A stretch of 64,000 nucleotides of DNA from assembly GCA_963926475.1 (NCBI GenBank), contig CAWUXE010000002.1, forward strand, positions 264,405 to 328,404, read 5' to 3'. Below the pieces are notes generated by a model. It saw only the letters and a program-made list of their open reading frames with translations. It did not search any database and was not told where the DNA came from. Every line of letters begins with the position of its first letter. Position 1 is the stretch's first letter. The stretch comes from UBA2040 sp002384725. Its GTDB lineage: Bacteria; Bacteroidota; Bacteroidia; Flavobacteriales_D; Crocinitomicaceae. This document shows, piece by piece, positions 1 through 8,701 of this stretch. Made by a program: the position numbers and the translations under genes.

Positions 1-1
1 T

Positions 2-253
2 AAATCTGAGTTGGATCTAGCAAACATTTCTTTTCAATTGGATTTGAATGGACAAACGGTTCAAAAAGGGAACAGTTCGGATATGATTTTCAAAATAGAT
101 CGATTAATCGCTCATTTGTCGCAATACAATACGCTCAAGGTGGGTGATTTGATCTTTACAGGAACTCCTTCTGGAGTTGGACCTGTTCAGATTGGCGACA
201 CGCTTGTTGGACGTTTGGAAGGAAAAGAAATGTTTGCTTTAAATATCAAATAG
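2..253 (+). CDS. Fumarylacetoacetate hydrolase family protein, C-terminal part (cut by window edge)
   Basis: The frame is open from the first bases of the window, so this is the 3' end of a gene that starts upstream. The residues SDMIFKIDRLIAHLSQ, LKVGDLIFTGTPSGVG and the closing GDTLVGRLEG match the C-terminal part of the fumarylacetoacetate hydrolase (FAH) fold, where the TGTPSGVG loop lines the metal-dependent active site. Bacterial members cleave or decarboxylate 2-oxo-acid substrates (acylpyruvase, 2-keto-4-pentenoate hydratase type). The substrate cannot be told from this fragment. The TTG inside the frame near position 11 is not taken as the start because homology-like sequence runs to the window edge. 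It converges on the sugar transferase gene, one base away. Confidence 0.85.
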   Translation, partial: KSELDLANISFQLDLNGQTVQKGNSSDMIFKIDRLIAHLSQYNTLKVGDLIFTGTPSGVGPVQIGDTLVGRLEGKEMFALNIK

Positions 254-254
254 A

Positions 255-1649
255 TTACTTCCCAGAACCCTTGAAAATAATCATGACGGTATACAGCATG
301 ATTTTAAAATCAAGGGCTAAACTTCTGTTTTTCAAGTACAACAAGTCGAATTTCATGCGTTGCAACATCTGGTCTACATTTTCGGCATAGCCAAATTTCA
401 CTTGTCCCCAAGAAGTGATTCCTGGTCTTACTTTCGTCAATTGTAGGAACTGCGGTTCCACCTTTTTAATTTGATCGATAAAGAACTGACGCTCGGGTCT
501 CGGCCCCACCAATGACATTTCACCAAGTAAGACATTGAAAAACTGTGGAAACTCATCCAAACGCATTTTTCGCATGATTTTGCCACTTGGAGTGATTCTT
601 AGATCATTCTCAGAAGAAAGCTGAGGTGTTCCGTTTTCAGCGCCTACAAACATCGTTCTAAACTTGATTATTTTAAACGATTTACCATTTAGCCCAATCC
701 GTTCTTGCCGATAAAAGATTGGTCCTTTTGAACCCACCTTCACCATTATCGCCAAAACGATGTAGACAGGAAGTAAAATTAGAATTGCTATGGTCGATAA
801 TAGAACATCCAAAAATCGCTTTGTAAGCCTTTGCCAAACGGGCATAGTGTCTGTGTTGACTTCCATTAACAATACACCATATATATTGGTCATTTTCACA
901 GAACCGGCGATCAGATCATACATATCCGACAAAATCTTAATGCGGATATTACCGGAGTCTATTCGAGAAATGATGCTTTGAAGTCGCTCATGCTCAGTGC
1001 TTTCTAAGGCTATAATAACTTCATCTAATTCATTCTCAGCTATTATTTTTTCAAGCTCATCGGCATGCCCTAAATAAGGAATCTCATTCTCCAAAAGCTT
1101 GTCAATACCATTTAGATTGACAAAACCAACAAATTGATTTCCGTTTCCTTTAGGCAATTGCAAAATCTCATTGTAAATAGAAACAGCCTTCTCGCTTCCT
1201 CCAATTAACAAGGTTCTAAATCCGTTTTTACCATCGTGTATTTTTCGAACGATCCAATTAGATAAGAAAAACCTTACCATTGTTAAAAGGAAAAAATGTA
1301 CTCCAAAGAGGATGAGCAATGAGCGATAATAACTTTGGTATCCTTGGATTTCATCATCGAGTAAGAAAACGAAAAACAACAGGAATGTACCTAAAACACT
1401 GCCAAAAAAGGAAAGAACCAAAGCTCTTGAACGGTACATTCGTCGAACATCGTGATAGGTACCTTGCATAAAATAAATCGTAAACCAAATAATCGGAACA
1501 ATTAGGATACCAGCAAAAAACGTCGGGTTGGTCTGAAAATCTTCCTTTTCAATATAAACTTTCCTGAAATAGTAGAAAACACCCCAAGAAGTAGCAGAAA
1601 CTAGATAATCTAAACAGATAAATAAAAATGTAAGTAGATTTTTCTTCAT
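255..1649 (-). CDS. Undecaprenyl-phosphate sugar phosphotransferase (exopolysaccharide initiating transferase)
   Basis: A 464-residue integral membrane enzyme of the WbaP/WcaJ (bacterial sugar transferase) type, which moves a sugar-1-phosphate from a nucleotide sugar to undecaprenyl phosphate and so begins a surface polysaccharide repeat unit. The N-terminal third holds about four membrane segments, followed by a CoA-binding-like domain (LLIGGSEKA near 150) and another membrane segment near 280-305. The catalytic C-terminal domain has KFRTM (329-333), LDEFPQ (about 364) and VGPRPE (381-386). Its ATG overlaps the stop of the upstream lipoprotein gene (TAATG), so translation is probably coupled. 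The acceptor sugar is not predictable. Confidence 0.93.
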   Translation of the reverse strand: MKKNLLTFLFICLDYLVSATSWGVFYYFRKVYIEKEDFQTNPTFFAGILIVPIIWFTIYFMQGTYHDVRRMYRSRALVLSFFGSVLGTFLLFFVFLLDDEIQGYQSYYRSLLILFGVHFFLLTMVRFFLSNWIVRKIHDGKNGFRTLLIGGSEKAVSIYNEILQLPKGNGNQFVGFVNLNGIDKLLENEIPYLGHADELEKIIAENELDEVIIALESTEHERLQSIISRIDSGNIRIKILSDMYDLIAGSVKMTNIYGVLLMEVNTDTMPVWQRLTKRFLDVLLSTIAILILLPVYIVLAIMVKVGSKGPIFYRQERIGLNGKSFKIIKFRTMFVGAENGTPQLSSENDLRITPSGKIMRKMRLDEFPQFFNVLLGEMSLVGPRPERQFFIDQIKKVEPQFLQLTKVRPGITSWGQVKFGYAENVDQMLQRMKFDLLYLKNRSLALDFKIMLYTVMIIFKGSGK

Positions 1650-2521
1650 TAATAATGCACCACTTTAACGTTGTCTATTAGAATATTACGTGGGTTTCCT
1701 CCTTCAAATGCAGACAGTAAATACAAACGATAATTGAATGAATTTGGTGTGCCAGAAACGACTTCTCTTAAGTCGATGTAAATCTTTTTCCAAACATCTT
1801 TACCTGTCTCTTGACCGTTTAATTGAATCATCGGGTGATTCGTAATACCGGCAGAATTGGTTTCAATTAAACCCGTAACAACTGCGTTTGTATTACGATA
1901 GTCAATTTCTAAATAAATATCTTGTCCTATAGCCCAATCCGTAAAAACACCGTCTTGCGTATTTTCAGTATAACCAAGAAAAGCGGAATCTTGGGCGTTA
2001 AGTGTGATCCGTCCATACCCACTTCCCCATTGTAAATATTGGGGGTCGTTTCCGTAAATCATCGTTGCAGGATAATTTGGATCAGAATCAAATTTAAAAT
2101 TAAAACTATCATCGAAATTCTCTATCCAAAAATCGAGATTGTCTTTGTAACTCGTTTTTGGATTAATCACAACAGTTTCGTTTTTGACCAAATCTACCTG
2201 AATATCATAAGATTTTACGAAAGGGTAAATTTTCTTCGTCGCCGAAATACCGTTATCCTCAATAACAGGGAATATTTTCAATTCGGATACACCTTCATCC
2301 AATATTGGTATTTTAATGGGTAATTCAAAAACGCCAATCAATTGACCATCGGCATAAATCCAAGCATGGGAAAAATTATGAGACAAACTTCCTTCATCAC
2401 CGTTTAAGCTTGAATTTGCTTCCAAAGTCCACGTATTAATCTGCACCCAAGAAGGGTCTGGATTGTTCTTAACACAAGCGAACAGAACGAATATTAAAGA
2501 GAAAACCGATAGTAATTTCAT
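1649..2521 (-). CDS. Lipoprotein of unknown function, coupled to the sugar transferase
   Basis: 290 residues. The N-terminus MKLLSVFSLIFVLFAC is a lipoprotein signal with the lipid Cys at residue 16, followed by KNNPDPSW. The rest is hydrophilic and rich in beta-type patterns; the last 130 residues (about NFDDSFNFKF onward, ending NILIDNVKVVHY) resemble a jelly-roll or carbohydrate-binding fold, but I do not recognise a family. The stop overlaps the start of the initiating sugar transferase by one base, and a Gfo/Idh dehydrogenase lies 35 bases upstream on the same strand. A role in surface polysaccharide assembly or anchoring is inferred from context only. Confidence 0.75.
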   Translation of the reverse strand: MKLLSVFSLIFVLFACVKNNPDPSWVQINTWTLEANSSLNGDEGSLSHNFSHAWIYADGQLIGVFELPIKIPILDEGVSELKIFPVIEDNGISATKKIYPFVKSYDIQVDLVKNETVVINPKTSYKDNLDFWIENFDDSFNFKFDSDPNYPATMIYGNDPQYLQWGSGYGRITLNAQDSAFLGYTENTQDGVFTDWAIGQDIYLEIDYRNTNAVVTGLIETNSAGITNHPMIQLNGQETGKDVWKKIYIDLREVVSGTPNSFNYRLYLLSAFEGGNPRNILIDNVKVVHY

Positions 2522-2556
2522 ATTGAGAGGTTAACGATTAAACGAAATAAAAATTG

Positions 2557-3546
2557 TTACAGTTGGACTTTAGAGTTCTCGTCTATTTTTTCTAGTACCA
2601 TGTGGGCTACTTTCAAAGCTTTGAATCCATCTTCTAGCGTCACGCGTGGTTCCGATTCAGTCGTAATAGCTTCATGAAAAGAGCTTAATTCATCCTTTAT
2701 GGCATTTACCTCTCCAATGGTTGGTTTATCAAACAAGATCTTTTTTGTCGGCTTACCATTTCCCACCTCAAATACGATGTCAAAAGGATCTGGCTCGCCT
2801 TCGATGTTTTCCATGCGCACAACTTCCAATTCCTTCTTCAGGAAATCAACACTTATGTAGGCGTCTTTTTGAAAGAACCTTGATTTACGCATGTTTTTCA
2901 TGGAAATGCGACTAGCAGTTAAGTTAGCAACACATCCATTCTCAAATTCGATACGTGCATTCGTTATATCTGGTGTGTCAGAAACAACAGAAACGCCTGA
3001 AGCCGATATGTTTTTTACTTCTGATTGCACCACTGAAAGTATGGCATCTATATCGTGAATCATTAAATCGAGAACCACCGGAACATCAGTGCCACGTGGA
3101 TTAAATTGTGCCAAGCGATGCGTTTCTATAAACATCGGTCTGCCAAAAAACTCTTGAGCCGCAACGAATGCGGGATTAAAACGCTCCACATGTCCAACTT
3201 GAACTTGCACACCTGCTTCTTCCTTAAGAACAATTAGGTTTCGTGCTTCCTCAACCGTTTTGGTAACCGGTTTTTCTATAAAGACATGTTTTCCGGCTTT
3301 GATAGATTTGCTCGCGCAATCATAATGCGAAAGAGTTGGTGTAACAATATCTAAGCAATCCACGGCTGAAATTAGCTCATCCATTGAGTCGAAGCGTTTG
3401 ATGCCAAATTCCTCTGTAACTTTCTTGGCGTTTTCCTCATTCGGATCAAAGAAACCAATCATTTCGTATTGGTCCTTTAACTCTAAAATTAATCGGATGT
3501 GGATTATACCTAGATGACCTGCTCCTAAAACGCCTATTTTTAGCAT
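2557..3546 (-). CDS. Gfo/Idh/MocA family NAD(P)-dependent oxidoreductase
   Basis: 329 residues. The N-terminal Rossmann fold has the nucleotide loop GAGHLG (8-13) after a beta strand, and the family EKP motif is at 91-93, followed by GHVERFNPAF (about 118-127). These are the hallmarks of Gfo/Idh/MocA dehydrogenases, which oxidise or reduce sugars or nucleotide sugars (for example UDP-N-acetylglucosamine 3-dehydrogenases) in the cytoplasm. It is first in a minus-strand run with a lipoprotein and an initiating sugar transferase, so a nucleotide-sugar substrate for polysaccharide synthesis is likely. The exact substrate is unknown. Confidence 0.9.
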   Translation of the reverse strand: MLKIGVLGAGHLGIIHIRLILELKDQYEMIGFFDPNEENAKKVTEEFGIKRFDSMDELISAVDCLDIVTPTLSHYDCASKSIKAGKHVFIEKPVTKTVEEARNLIVLKEEAGVQVQVGHVERFNPAFVAAQEFFGRPMFIETHRLAQFNPRGTDVPVVLDLMIHDIDAILSVVQSEVKNISASGVSVVSDTPDITNARIEFENGCVANLTASRISMKNMRKSRFFQKDAYISVDFLKKELEVVRMENIEGEPDPFDIVFEVGNGKPTKKILFDKPTIGEVNAIKDELSSFHEAITTESEPRVTLEDGFKALKVAHMVLEKIDENSKVQL

Positions 3547-3640
3547 ACTTCTGTTTTCAACAAAAATAATCAGAATAAACAGCTATTGATAGGACTTTAC
3601 AGATTTCTTTTTGAGAAAATAAACGAGTCTATTGAATTAA

Positions 3641-4135
3641 TCAAGTAAGCTTCTTATCATAATAATATCCGGTATCGATATTGACTTGAAGCTTCGTTAA
3701 GGTTGTGATTTGACCAGTGTGGTAACTGAAATGTTCTATCACATGAATCAAAACTGAAAAGCCAGTTTCTGTAAATCCTTGTATCCTATGCGTTTGGCCG
3801 TATTTAGATTCAGGCACTTCCCTAAGACATTGTTGAATATTAACACGTAAATTTTCGAGTAAAAAGATTAAATCCGTTTTTTTTATGTTTTTATGTGATT
3901 CAAATTCGAGGTCTCGCTGTCTATTATCTGTTTGATCACCCAAACCACTAAGAATCCATTGTCGTGCATTTCCACAAAGATGAAGGACTAAATTGCCTAC
4001 GGATGGAACATTGGGATTCACCTTTTTCCACAATTTTTTTTCATCTAGTAAACTTAAGCATTTAAAAATCCGAGTATAAGATTCATCGAAAATACGTTGC
4101 TCAAACTGTTGTAGTAAATGTTCTTTACTTATCAT
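3641..4135 (-). CDS. DinB-superfamily / DUF1572-like putative metal-binding protein
   Basis: 164 residues, all-helical. His at residue 52 in LVLHLCGNARQW and the later HVIEHFSYHTGQI (three His spaced four apart, about 131-139) match the metal-binding triad layout of the DinB / YfiT-like four-helix-bundle superfamily. Such proteins include damage-inducible DinB and thiol-dependent S-transferases; many have no known reaction. No partner is evident: it lies alone between the Gfo/Idh gene and the tRNA-His locus. Confidence 0.8.
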   Translation of the reverse strand: MISKEHLLQQFEQRIFDESYTRIFKCLSLLDEKKLWKKVNPNVPSVGNLVLHLCGNARQWILSGLGDQTDNRQRDLEFESHKNIKKTDLIFLLENLRVNIQQCLREVPESKYGQTHRIQGFTETGFSVLIHVIEHFSYHTGQITTLTKLQVNIDTGYYYDKKLT

Positions 4136-4176
4136 CCCGTAAGTCTTTCTTAAAGATAAGTTTTTTTTCGATGTAG

Positions 4177-4208
4177 TTGATAAAACAACAATAAATTATA
4201 TATCTTTG
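4177..4208 (+). promoter_or_regulatory. Bacteroidota-type promoter for tRNA-His
   Basis: TATCTTTG at 4201-4208 fits the Bacteroidota -7 consensus TAnnTTTG exactly, with TTG at 4177-4179 as the -33 element, 21 bases apart. It lies about 58 bases upstream of the tRNA. Seen directly; transcription start inferred near 4213. Confidence 0.6.
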
Positions 4209-4265
4209 CATCCGCTGAATCATTCATGATTGAGCCTCCCATACTGCAAGGGACATAGATTTTAT

Positions 4266-4340
4266 GGTGGTTGTAGCTCAGTTGGTTAGAGCATCGGTTT
4301 GTGGTACCGAGGGTCGCCGGTTCGAGCCCGGTCTTCCACC
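4266..4340 (+). tRNA. tRNA-His (anticodon GTG)
   Basis: A full cloverleaf can be drawn. The extra 5' G typical of tRNA-His is at 4266, the D arm at 4276-4292, the anticodon stem TCGGT/ACCGA enclosing TTGTGGT with anticodon GTG at 4301-4303, the T arm GCCGG-TTCGAGC-CCGGT at 4316-4332, and the discriminator C at 4340, opposite the extra G as expected. CCA is not encoded. The acceptor stem is odd: 5' GTGGTTG faces 3'-side CTTCCAC, which leaves two adjacent U-U mismatches at pairs 5-68 and 6-67. The tRNA has its own promoter and a strong terminator. Confidence 0.95.
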
Positions 4341-4347
4341 CAAAAGT

Positions 4348-4379
4348 AAAACCGACCCTTTTTGGGGGTCGGTTTTTTC
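4348..4379 (+). terminator. Rho-independent terminator after tRNA-His
   Basis: The stem ACCGACCC / GGGTCGGT is extended by flanking A and T bases and followed by TTTTTT, starting 8 bases after the tRNA. It also falls before the reductase gene, separating the two transcripts. Confidence 0.85.
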
Positions 4380-4427
4380 TTTTAACAAGCATTAATAATA
4401 GTGCGTATCATCCTTAAAACGAAAGAA

Positions 4428-5495
4428 ATGAATATAGATAAAACAAAACCAGTAATGGTAACAGGAGCCAATGGATATGTAGCCAGTTGGCTGGTGAAAT
4501 ATTTGCTGGAAGAAGGACTAACAGTTCACGCAGCTGTTAGAAATCCAAATGACGAAAAGAAAATTGGCCATTTGAAGGAGGTAGCAACCAATTCAAAAGG
4601 TACAATCAAATTCTTTAAATCCGATTTGTTGACACCCGGATCATACAAAGAAGCGATGGAAGGTTGTGAGCTCGTATATCATACTGCTTCGCCTTTCACC
4701 TTAGACGTAAAAGATGCGCGAAAAGATTTGATCGAACCAGCATTGCACGGAACAGAAAATGTGTTGAAATCAGTTAATGAAACTTCGTCTGTGAAACGTG
4801 TTGTTTTAACGAGTAGTTGTGCAGCGATTTATACCGATGCAATTGACACGGTTAACGCTCCAGGTGGCCAATTAACGGAAGATATTTGGAACACAAACGC
4901 TACGGAATCCTACCAACCTTACTCCTACTCCAAAACACTAGCGGAGAAAAAAGCATGGGAAATGGCCGATGCTCAATCGAATTGGGACTTGGTTACCATT
5001 AATCCATCTGGCGTATTTGGACCTCCGTTGAATCCTCATAACACAACTTCAGAAAGCATGAACATTCTTAAAATACTTGGTAATGGTCAAATGAAATCTG
5101 GAGCACCACGCATGGGAATTGGAATGGTAGATGTACGCGATGTTTCAAAAGCACATTTTCAAGCCGGATTCAAACCGGAAGCAAAAGGTCGATACATCAC
5201 TTCTGCGCACAACACCAACTTTTTAGAGATGGGTCAGGCCTTGTTGCCTAAATATGGCGATCAATATCCGCTACCTAAAAAAGCTTTGCCAAAATGGTTA
5301 TTGATGGCTGTTGGGCCAATGGTGAATAAGTTATTTTCTCGTAAATTCATTAAAAAAAATGTGAATGTTCCCTGGAAAGCAGACAATTCAAAAATTAAAC
5401 GTGAACTGGGGATAGAATTTATGCCCATGCAACAAAGTTTAGAAGAATCTTTTCAAGTTTTGATTGATGAAGGGATTTTGAAACCGAAGAAATAA
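4428..5495 (+). CDS. NAD(P)-dependent extended SDR, dihydroflavonol-4-reductase-like
   Basis: 355 residues from the ATG at 4428; a GTG at 4401 would add nine poorly conserved residues. The nucleotide loop TGANGYVA is at 12-19 and the catalytic YxxxK is Y165-K169 (YSYSK), with the upstream serine in VVLTSSCAA (about 127-133). This is the dihydroflavonol reductase / cinnamoyl-CoA reductase / aldehyde reductase branch of extended short-chain dehydrogenases. Bacterial members reduce diverse aldehydes or ketones, and the substrate here is unknown. It is a single-gene transcript between two terminators. Confidence 0.88.
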   Translation: MNIDKTKPVMVTGANGYVASWLVKYLLEEGLTVHAAVRNPNDEKKIGHLKEVATNSKGTIKFFKSDLLTPGSYKEAMEGCELVYHTASPFTLDVKDARKDLIEPALHGTENVLKSVNETSSVKRVVLTSSCAAIYTDAIDTVNAPGGQLTEDIWNTNATESYQPYSYSKTLAEKKAWEMADAQSNWDLVTINPSGVFGPPLNPHNTTSESMNILKILGNGQMKSGAPRMGIGMVDVRDVSKAHFQAGFKPEAKGRYITSAHNTNFLEMGQALLPKYGDQYPLPKKALPKWLLMAVGPMVNKLFSRKFIKKNVNVPWKADNSKIKRELGIEFMPMQQSLEESFQVLIDEGILKPKK

Positions 5496-5514
5496 ATTCA
5501 ATACCTATATAATC

Positions 5515-5546
5515 GAGGAGTTCATTCAAAATGGACTCCTTTTTTA
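5515..5546 (+). terminator. Terminator after the SDR gene
   Basis: A nine-base stem AGGAGTTCA / TGGACTCCT (one G-U pair) with a seven-base loop is followed by six T residues. Confidence 0.85.
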
Positions 5547-5601
5547 ATTTTCAATAATTCAAAATCTGCTTTGTCCTATATACTCTTAAAAGCTATGTTG
5601 G

Positions 5602-5609
5602 TATATTTG
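5602..5609 (+). promoter_or_regulatory. Possible -7 box upstream of msrA
   Basis: TATATTTG fits TAnnTTTG. The nearest TTTG upstream (5570-5573) is 28 bases away, longer than usual, and the leader to the msrA ATG would be about 150 bases, so this is a weak call. Confidence 0.35.
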
Positions 5610-5761
5610 TCAAAATGTTAATTTACTTACTTGAGACGAAACTGTCCGATTTTGATTTAAAAAAATTCAAAATTTAAATTCTTAAGCGAAGGATTATCCG
5701 AAACAAAATGGATTTCTATTTTTGTGTAAGGATGGACGAACAAATCTGTCCACTATATATT

Positions 5762-6265
5762 ATGGAAAATCACAGAAAAGCATACATAGCAGGAGGCTGC
5801 TTTTGGGGAATGGAAGATCTATTCCGAAACAGAAAAGGTATTTTCGATACAGAAGTCGGATACCAAGGAGGTCAAAATGACAATCCGACTTATAAATATC
5901 ACCCAGGTCACGCGGAAGGCATTGAATTGACCTATGATCCCAGTCAAACTAATTTTCGAGAGATTTTAGATTATTTCTTTCGTATACACAATCCAACTAC
6001 AATTGATAGACAAGGAAACGATATGGGGTCAAGTTATCGATCTGCTATCTTTATTCAAAATGAAGAAGAGAAATCGATTGCTGAAGAAGTGATTGAAATT
6101 GTAAATAGTTCAGGTCGATGGGATGGCAAAATCGTCACCACTTTGGAATCATTTTCTACTTTTTGGCCGGCAGAAGAAAATCATCAAGACTATTTGGTGA
6201 AAAACCCAGGTGGGTATACCTGCCACTTCGAAAGGTTTGATACTTTTTTAGACAAAACAACCTAA
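5762..6265 (+). CDS. msrA: Peptide methionine sulfoxide reductase MsrA
   Basis: 167 residues from the ATG at 5762; upstream in-frame ATGs at 5708 and 5732 would add a non-conserved leader. The catalytic motif GCFWG puts the nucleophilic Cys at residue 13, and YHPGHAEGIELTYDP, GNDMGSSYRS and the end GYTCHFERF are typical of the family. MsrA reduces methionine-S-sulfoxide in proteins and free methionine, using thioredoxin. Only the Cys in GYTCH is an obvious candidate resolving residue. It is cytoplasmic, as no signal peptide is seen. Confidence 0.95.
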   Translation: MENHRKAYIAGGCFWGMEDLFRNRKGIFDTEVGYQGGQNDNPTYKYHPGHAEGIELTYDPSQTNFREILDYFFRIHNPTTIDRQGNDMGSSYRSAIFIQNEEEKSIAEEVIEIVNSSGRWDGKIVTTLESFSTFWPAEENHQDYLVKNPGGYTCHFERFDTFLDKTT

Positions 6266-6287
6266 AAAAATAATCGAAAACCTTCAT

Positions 6288-6566
6288 TTGACTAGCAAAT
6301 ATTTAGCAACCGCTACGATCAGCTTTCTGGAAAAAAAAGACGACGATAGTCATACAAATCTGGAATGGGACGTTGAATCCTCACACATTGAATCTCGCTT
6401 TTTTGAAAAGAACAATCAATTGATATTCAATTTATTGAACTTCGAATTGATGTGGATAAACAAGGAACAAATCACGGCTAAAATTGATTTACAAACCAAA
6501 TCGCAAGACATTCAAGAAATCACGCTTTGCGGAACACAACACACTATAAATTCCGTAGTTAATTAA
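6288..6566 (+). CDS. Small hypothetical protein (start uncertain, possibly a fragment)
   Basis: An open frame of up to 92 residues, starting only at a TTG; no ATG is near the 5' end, and the frame stays open back into msrA. Composition is protein-like (ATISFLEKKDDDSHTNLEW, then alternating polar and hydrophobic stretches), and it lies 22 bases after msrA on the same strand. I do not recognise a family. It may be a short real gene with a rare start or the tail of a decayed gene. Confidence 0.4.
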   Translation: MTSKYLATATISFLEKKDDDSHTNLEWDVESSHIESRFFEKNNQLIFNLLNFELMWINKEQITAKIDLQTKSQDIQEITLCGTQHTINSVVN

Positions 6567-6588
6567 AGCCTATTTTTAACACATAAAG

Positions 6589-6804
6589 TTGTCAAATTCA
6601 ATAAGTTATAAAAATGACATTAAACAAATTGATAAGTTAAAATTAGACGTTTTTGATAATGGAGCAATTAAAAACGGGCAAAATTCACTTTCAGAATTAG
6701 CGGTAAAATATCCGAATCCCGTTTTAATGTGTACAGAACTTTCCTTAATAAACACAAATTGCCTTGATGCAGTTGCTTGTCATCTTTCGGATGTTTTCAT
6801 TTAA
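6589..6804 (+). other. Doubtful 71-residue open frame
   Basis: A TTG-started open frame in the gap before the large secreted protein. It has no ribosome binding site that I can see and no recognised motif. The rest of the gap (6567-6887) is AT-rich with nothing identifiable. Listed so that the gap is documented. Confidence 0.2.
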
Positions 6805-6887
6805 TTCGTGTGGATTACTTTGATAAAATCGTCCATTCGTAAGCAACTTAAAGCCTAACTTCTGCGTTTAGAAAGAAACAGCTTTTA

Positions 6888-8645
6888 ATGACCAAATCTG
6901 CCTTTTTCATCCTTGCGCTGGCGTTTTCGTTTTTGTCCTCGGCACAGGACTTCGAATGGCTGGTTTCTGGTGGTGGTCCATTGTCTGACAAAGCAACCGA
7001 TATCGCGGTTGATCACGAAGGAAATATTTTTATCACTGGATATTATAACGAAGAAGCCACTTTCGGTCCATTTTCTATTCCCTTCGGAAATCCTAGTTCA
7101 AAAGAAGTTTTTGTCGCTAAACTCGATCCTCAAGGAAATTATCTTTGGGCAAAATATGGCGATAACTATTATGACGACAGAGGATTAGGCCTTTGCCTTG
7201 ACAAGCAAGGAAATGTGTTTGTTACAGGAACTTGTTGGGGCGGAATGACGTTCGGCTCTTTATCTGTTTACAATTCTACCTCCTACACCGATCAAATTTT
7301 CGTTTTAAAACTGGACGGTAACGGTAATGAAATCTGGTTGAAAAATGCAGGAGTAAATACTGGAGGTTATCCCTACAATGATGACCACGGTTTTAACTTA
7401 GTGGCCGACACCATTGGGAATATTTATGTCACTGGATTTATTTCCAATAATACCAACTCTGCTCAAAATGCCACTTTCGATGCTTTAATCGTCACTGTTG
7501 CACCAAACGATTCGCTTGCTTTCTTGGCGAAATTAGATCCAGCTGGAACCTGGCAATGGGTCAATACGTTTGACGGAGAGAGTGGTTCGCGTGACAACGA
7601 TATCGATATAGACAATGAGAACAATCTGTACATTGTTGGAGGCTTCGATGGAACACGAATGTTCGGAACTACATCTCTGACGAGTGTTGGGGGAAATGAT
7701 GTATTTGTTGTAAAATATGATGAGAACGGAAATTTCATTTATGCAAAACGAGCCGGTGGCCTTTTGGATGATAGAGCTAACGCTGTCCATTGTAGTTCCG
7801 ACAATCATATTTATATCACAGGTGAATTCAGAGACAAAGCAGGATTTGGATTAGATAGCGTTAACAACAATGGCGGACCAAATGGTCGAGATATTTTCGT
7901 TTCTCGTATGACCAAAGACGGAACTTTTCTATGGGTGAAAAAAGCGGGTTCGAACAGCGGTAGCGACCGTGGAAATGGCGTATCGACTAACGACCAAGGA
8001 AACATTTTCGTAACGGGACAATTTCGTGGAAAAGCAGACTTTCAAAGTAATATAGAGTTAGACTCAGGCAACGATAGCACTCAATTTTTTGTCGCTGCCA
8101 TTGATACGCTCGGTAAATGGCGGTGGGCTAAACAAGGCGGTGGCGCAATGCCCGACCGTGGAAATAAAATCGCCGTTGATGGCTGCGATGTTTATTCGTG
8201 TGGATATTATGAGTTGACCATGAACACTGATTCCCTTTCCATTAGTGTATTGGGTAAAAAAGATGTTTTCATTTCTAAAATTTCGGATGCTTGTTTTGGG
8301 TACGATTCACCACCACCACCACCTCCTCCTCCAATTCCCCCAGTTGTAGTTGTTCCTGATGATTCGTGCAACATTCTCATTTCAAACGTATTCTCACCAA
8401 ATGGTGACGGTGTAAACGATTTCGTTACTTTTTCAGACTATTGTGCCACTCCTGTTAATGTTTTAATATTCAACCGCTGGGGGAATATTGTTTATCAATC
8501 TGATAATCCAACTTTGCCTTGGTTTGGAACCGACATGGAAGATTTTCCGCTAACAGAAGGTGTTTATTTTTATACCATAAAAGGAACCAAGGCTGATGGT
8601 GAAACGATCAATCAACATGGTTTTATTACTTTATTGGGTAAATAA
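6888..8645 (+). CDS. T9SS-secreted SBBP-type beta-propeller protein with CHU_C sorting domain
   Basis: 585 residues. A Sec signal peptide (MTKSAFFILALAFSFLSSAQ) leads into about eight repeats of the form GNxxxTGxF...AKLDxxGNxxWAK (residues 25-460), which match SBBP / beta-propeller repeats of cell-surface proteins. A linker of eight prolines followed by IPPVVVV (about 472-485) joins them to a gliding-motility-associated C-terminal domain (about 492-585: FSPNGDGVNDFVTF, VLIFNRWGNIVYQS, EGVYFYTIKG). That tail marks type IX secretion and surface attachment or release. The ligand is unknown. The proline tract is encoded by repetitive CCA/CCT triplets and may vary in length. Confidence 0.9.
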   Translation: MTKSAFFILALAFSFLSSAQDFEWLVSGGGPLSDKATDIAVDHEGNIFITGYYNEEATFGPFSIPFGNPSSKEVFVAKLDPQGNYLWAKYGDNYYDDRGLGLCLDKQGNVFVTGTCWGGMTFGSLSVYNSTSYTDQIFVLKLDGNGNEIWLKNAGVNTGGYPYNDDHGFNLVADTIGNIYVTGFISNNTNSAQNATFDALIVTVAPNDSLAFLAKLDPAGTWQWVNTFDGESGSRDNDIDIDNENNLYIVGGFDGTRMFGTTSLTSVGGNDVFVVKYDENGNFIYAKRAGGLLDDRANAVHCSSDNHIYITGEFRDKAGFGLDSVNNNGGPNGRDIFVSRMTKDGTFLWVKKAGSNSGSDRGNGVSTNDQGNIFVTGQFRGKADFQSNIELDSGNDSTQFFVAAIDTLGKWRWAKQGGGAMPDRGNKIAVDGCDVYSCGYYELTMNTDSLSISVLGKKDVFISKISDACFGYDSPPPPPPPPIPPVVVVPDDSCNILISNVFSPNGDGVNDFVTFSDYCATPVNVLIFNRWGNIVYQSDNPTLPWFGTDMEDFPLTEGVYFYTIKGTKADGETINQHGFITLLGK

Positions 8646-8701
8646 TTCAGTTATTAACATTTCGTTTTATTTTTCAAATAATCCCTTAGTTTTGTGGAAT
8701 T

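Noticed and set aside
4150..4392. An 80-residue frame on the minus strand with KTGLEPATLGTTNRCSNQLS
   Set aside because: It is the antisense translation of the tRNA-His gene, a well-known false protein.
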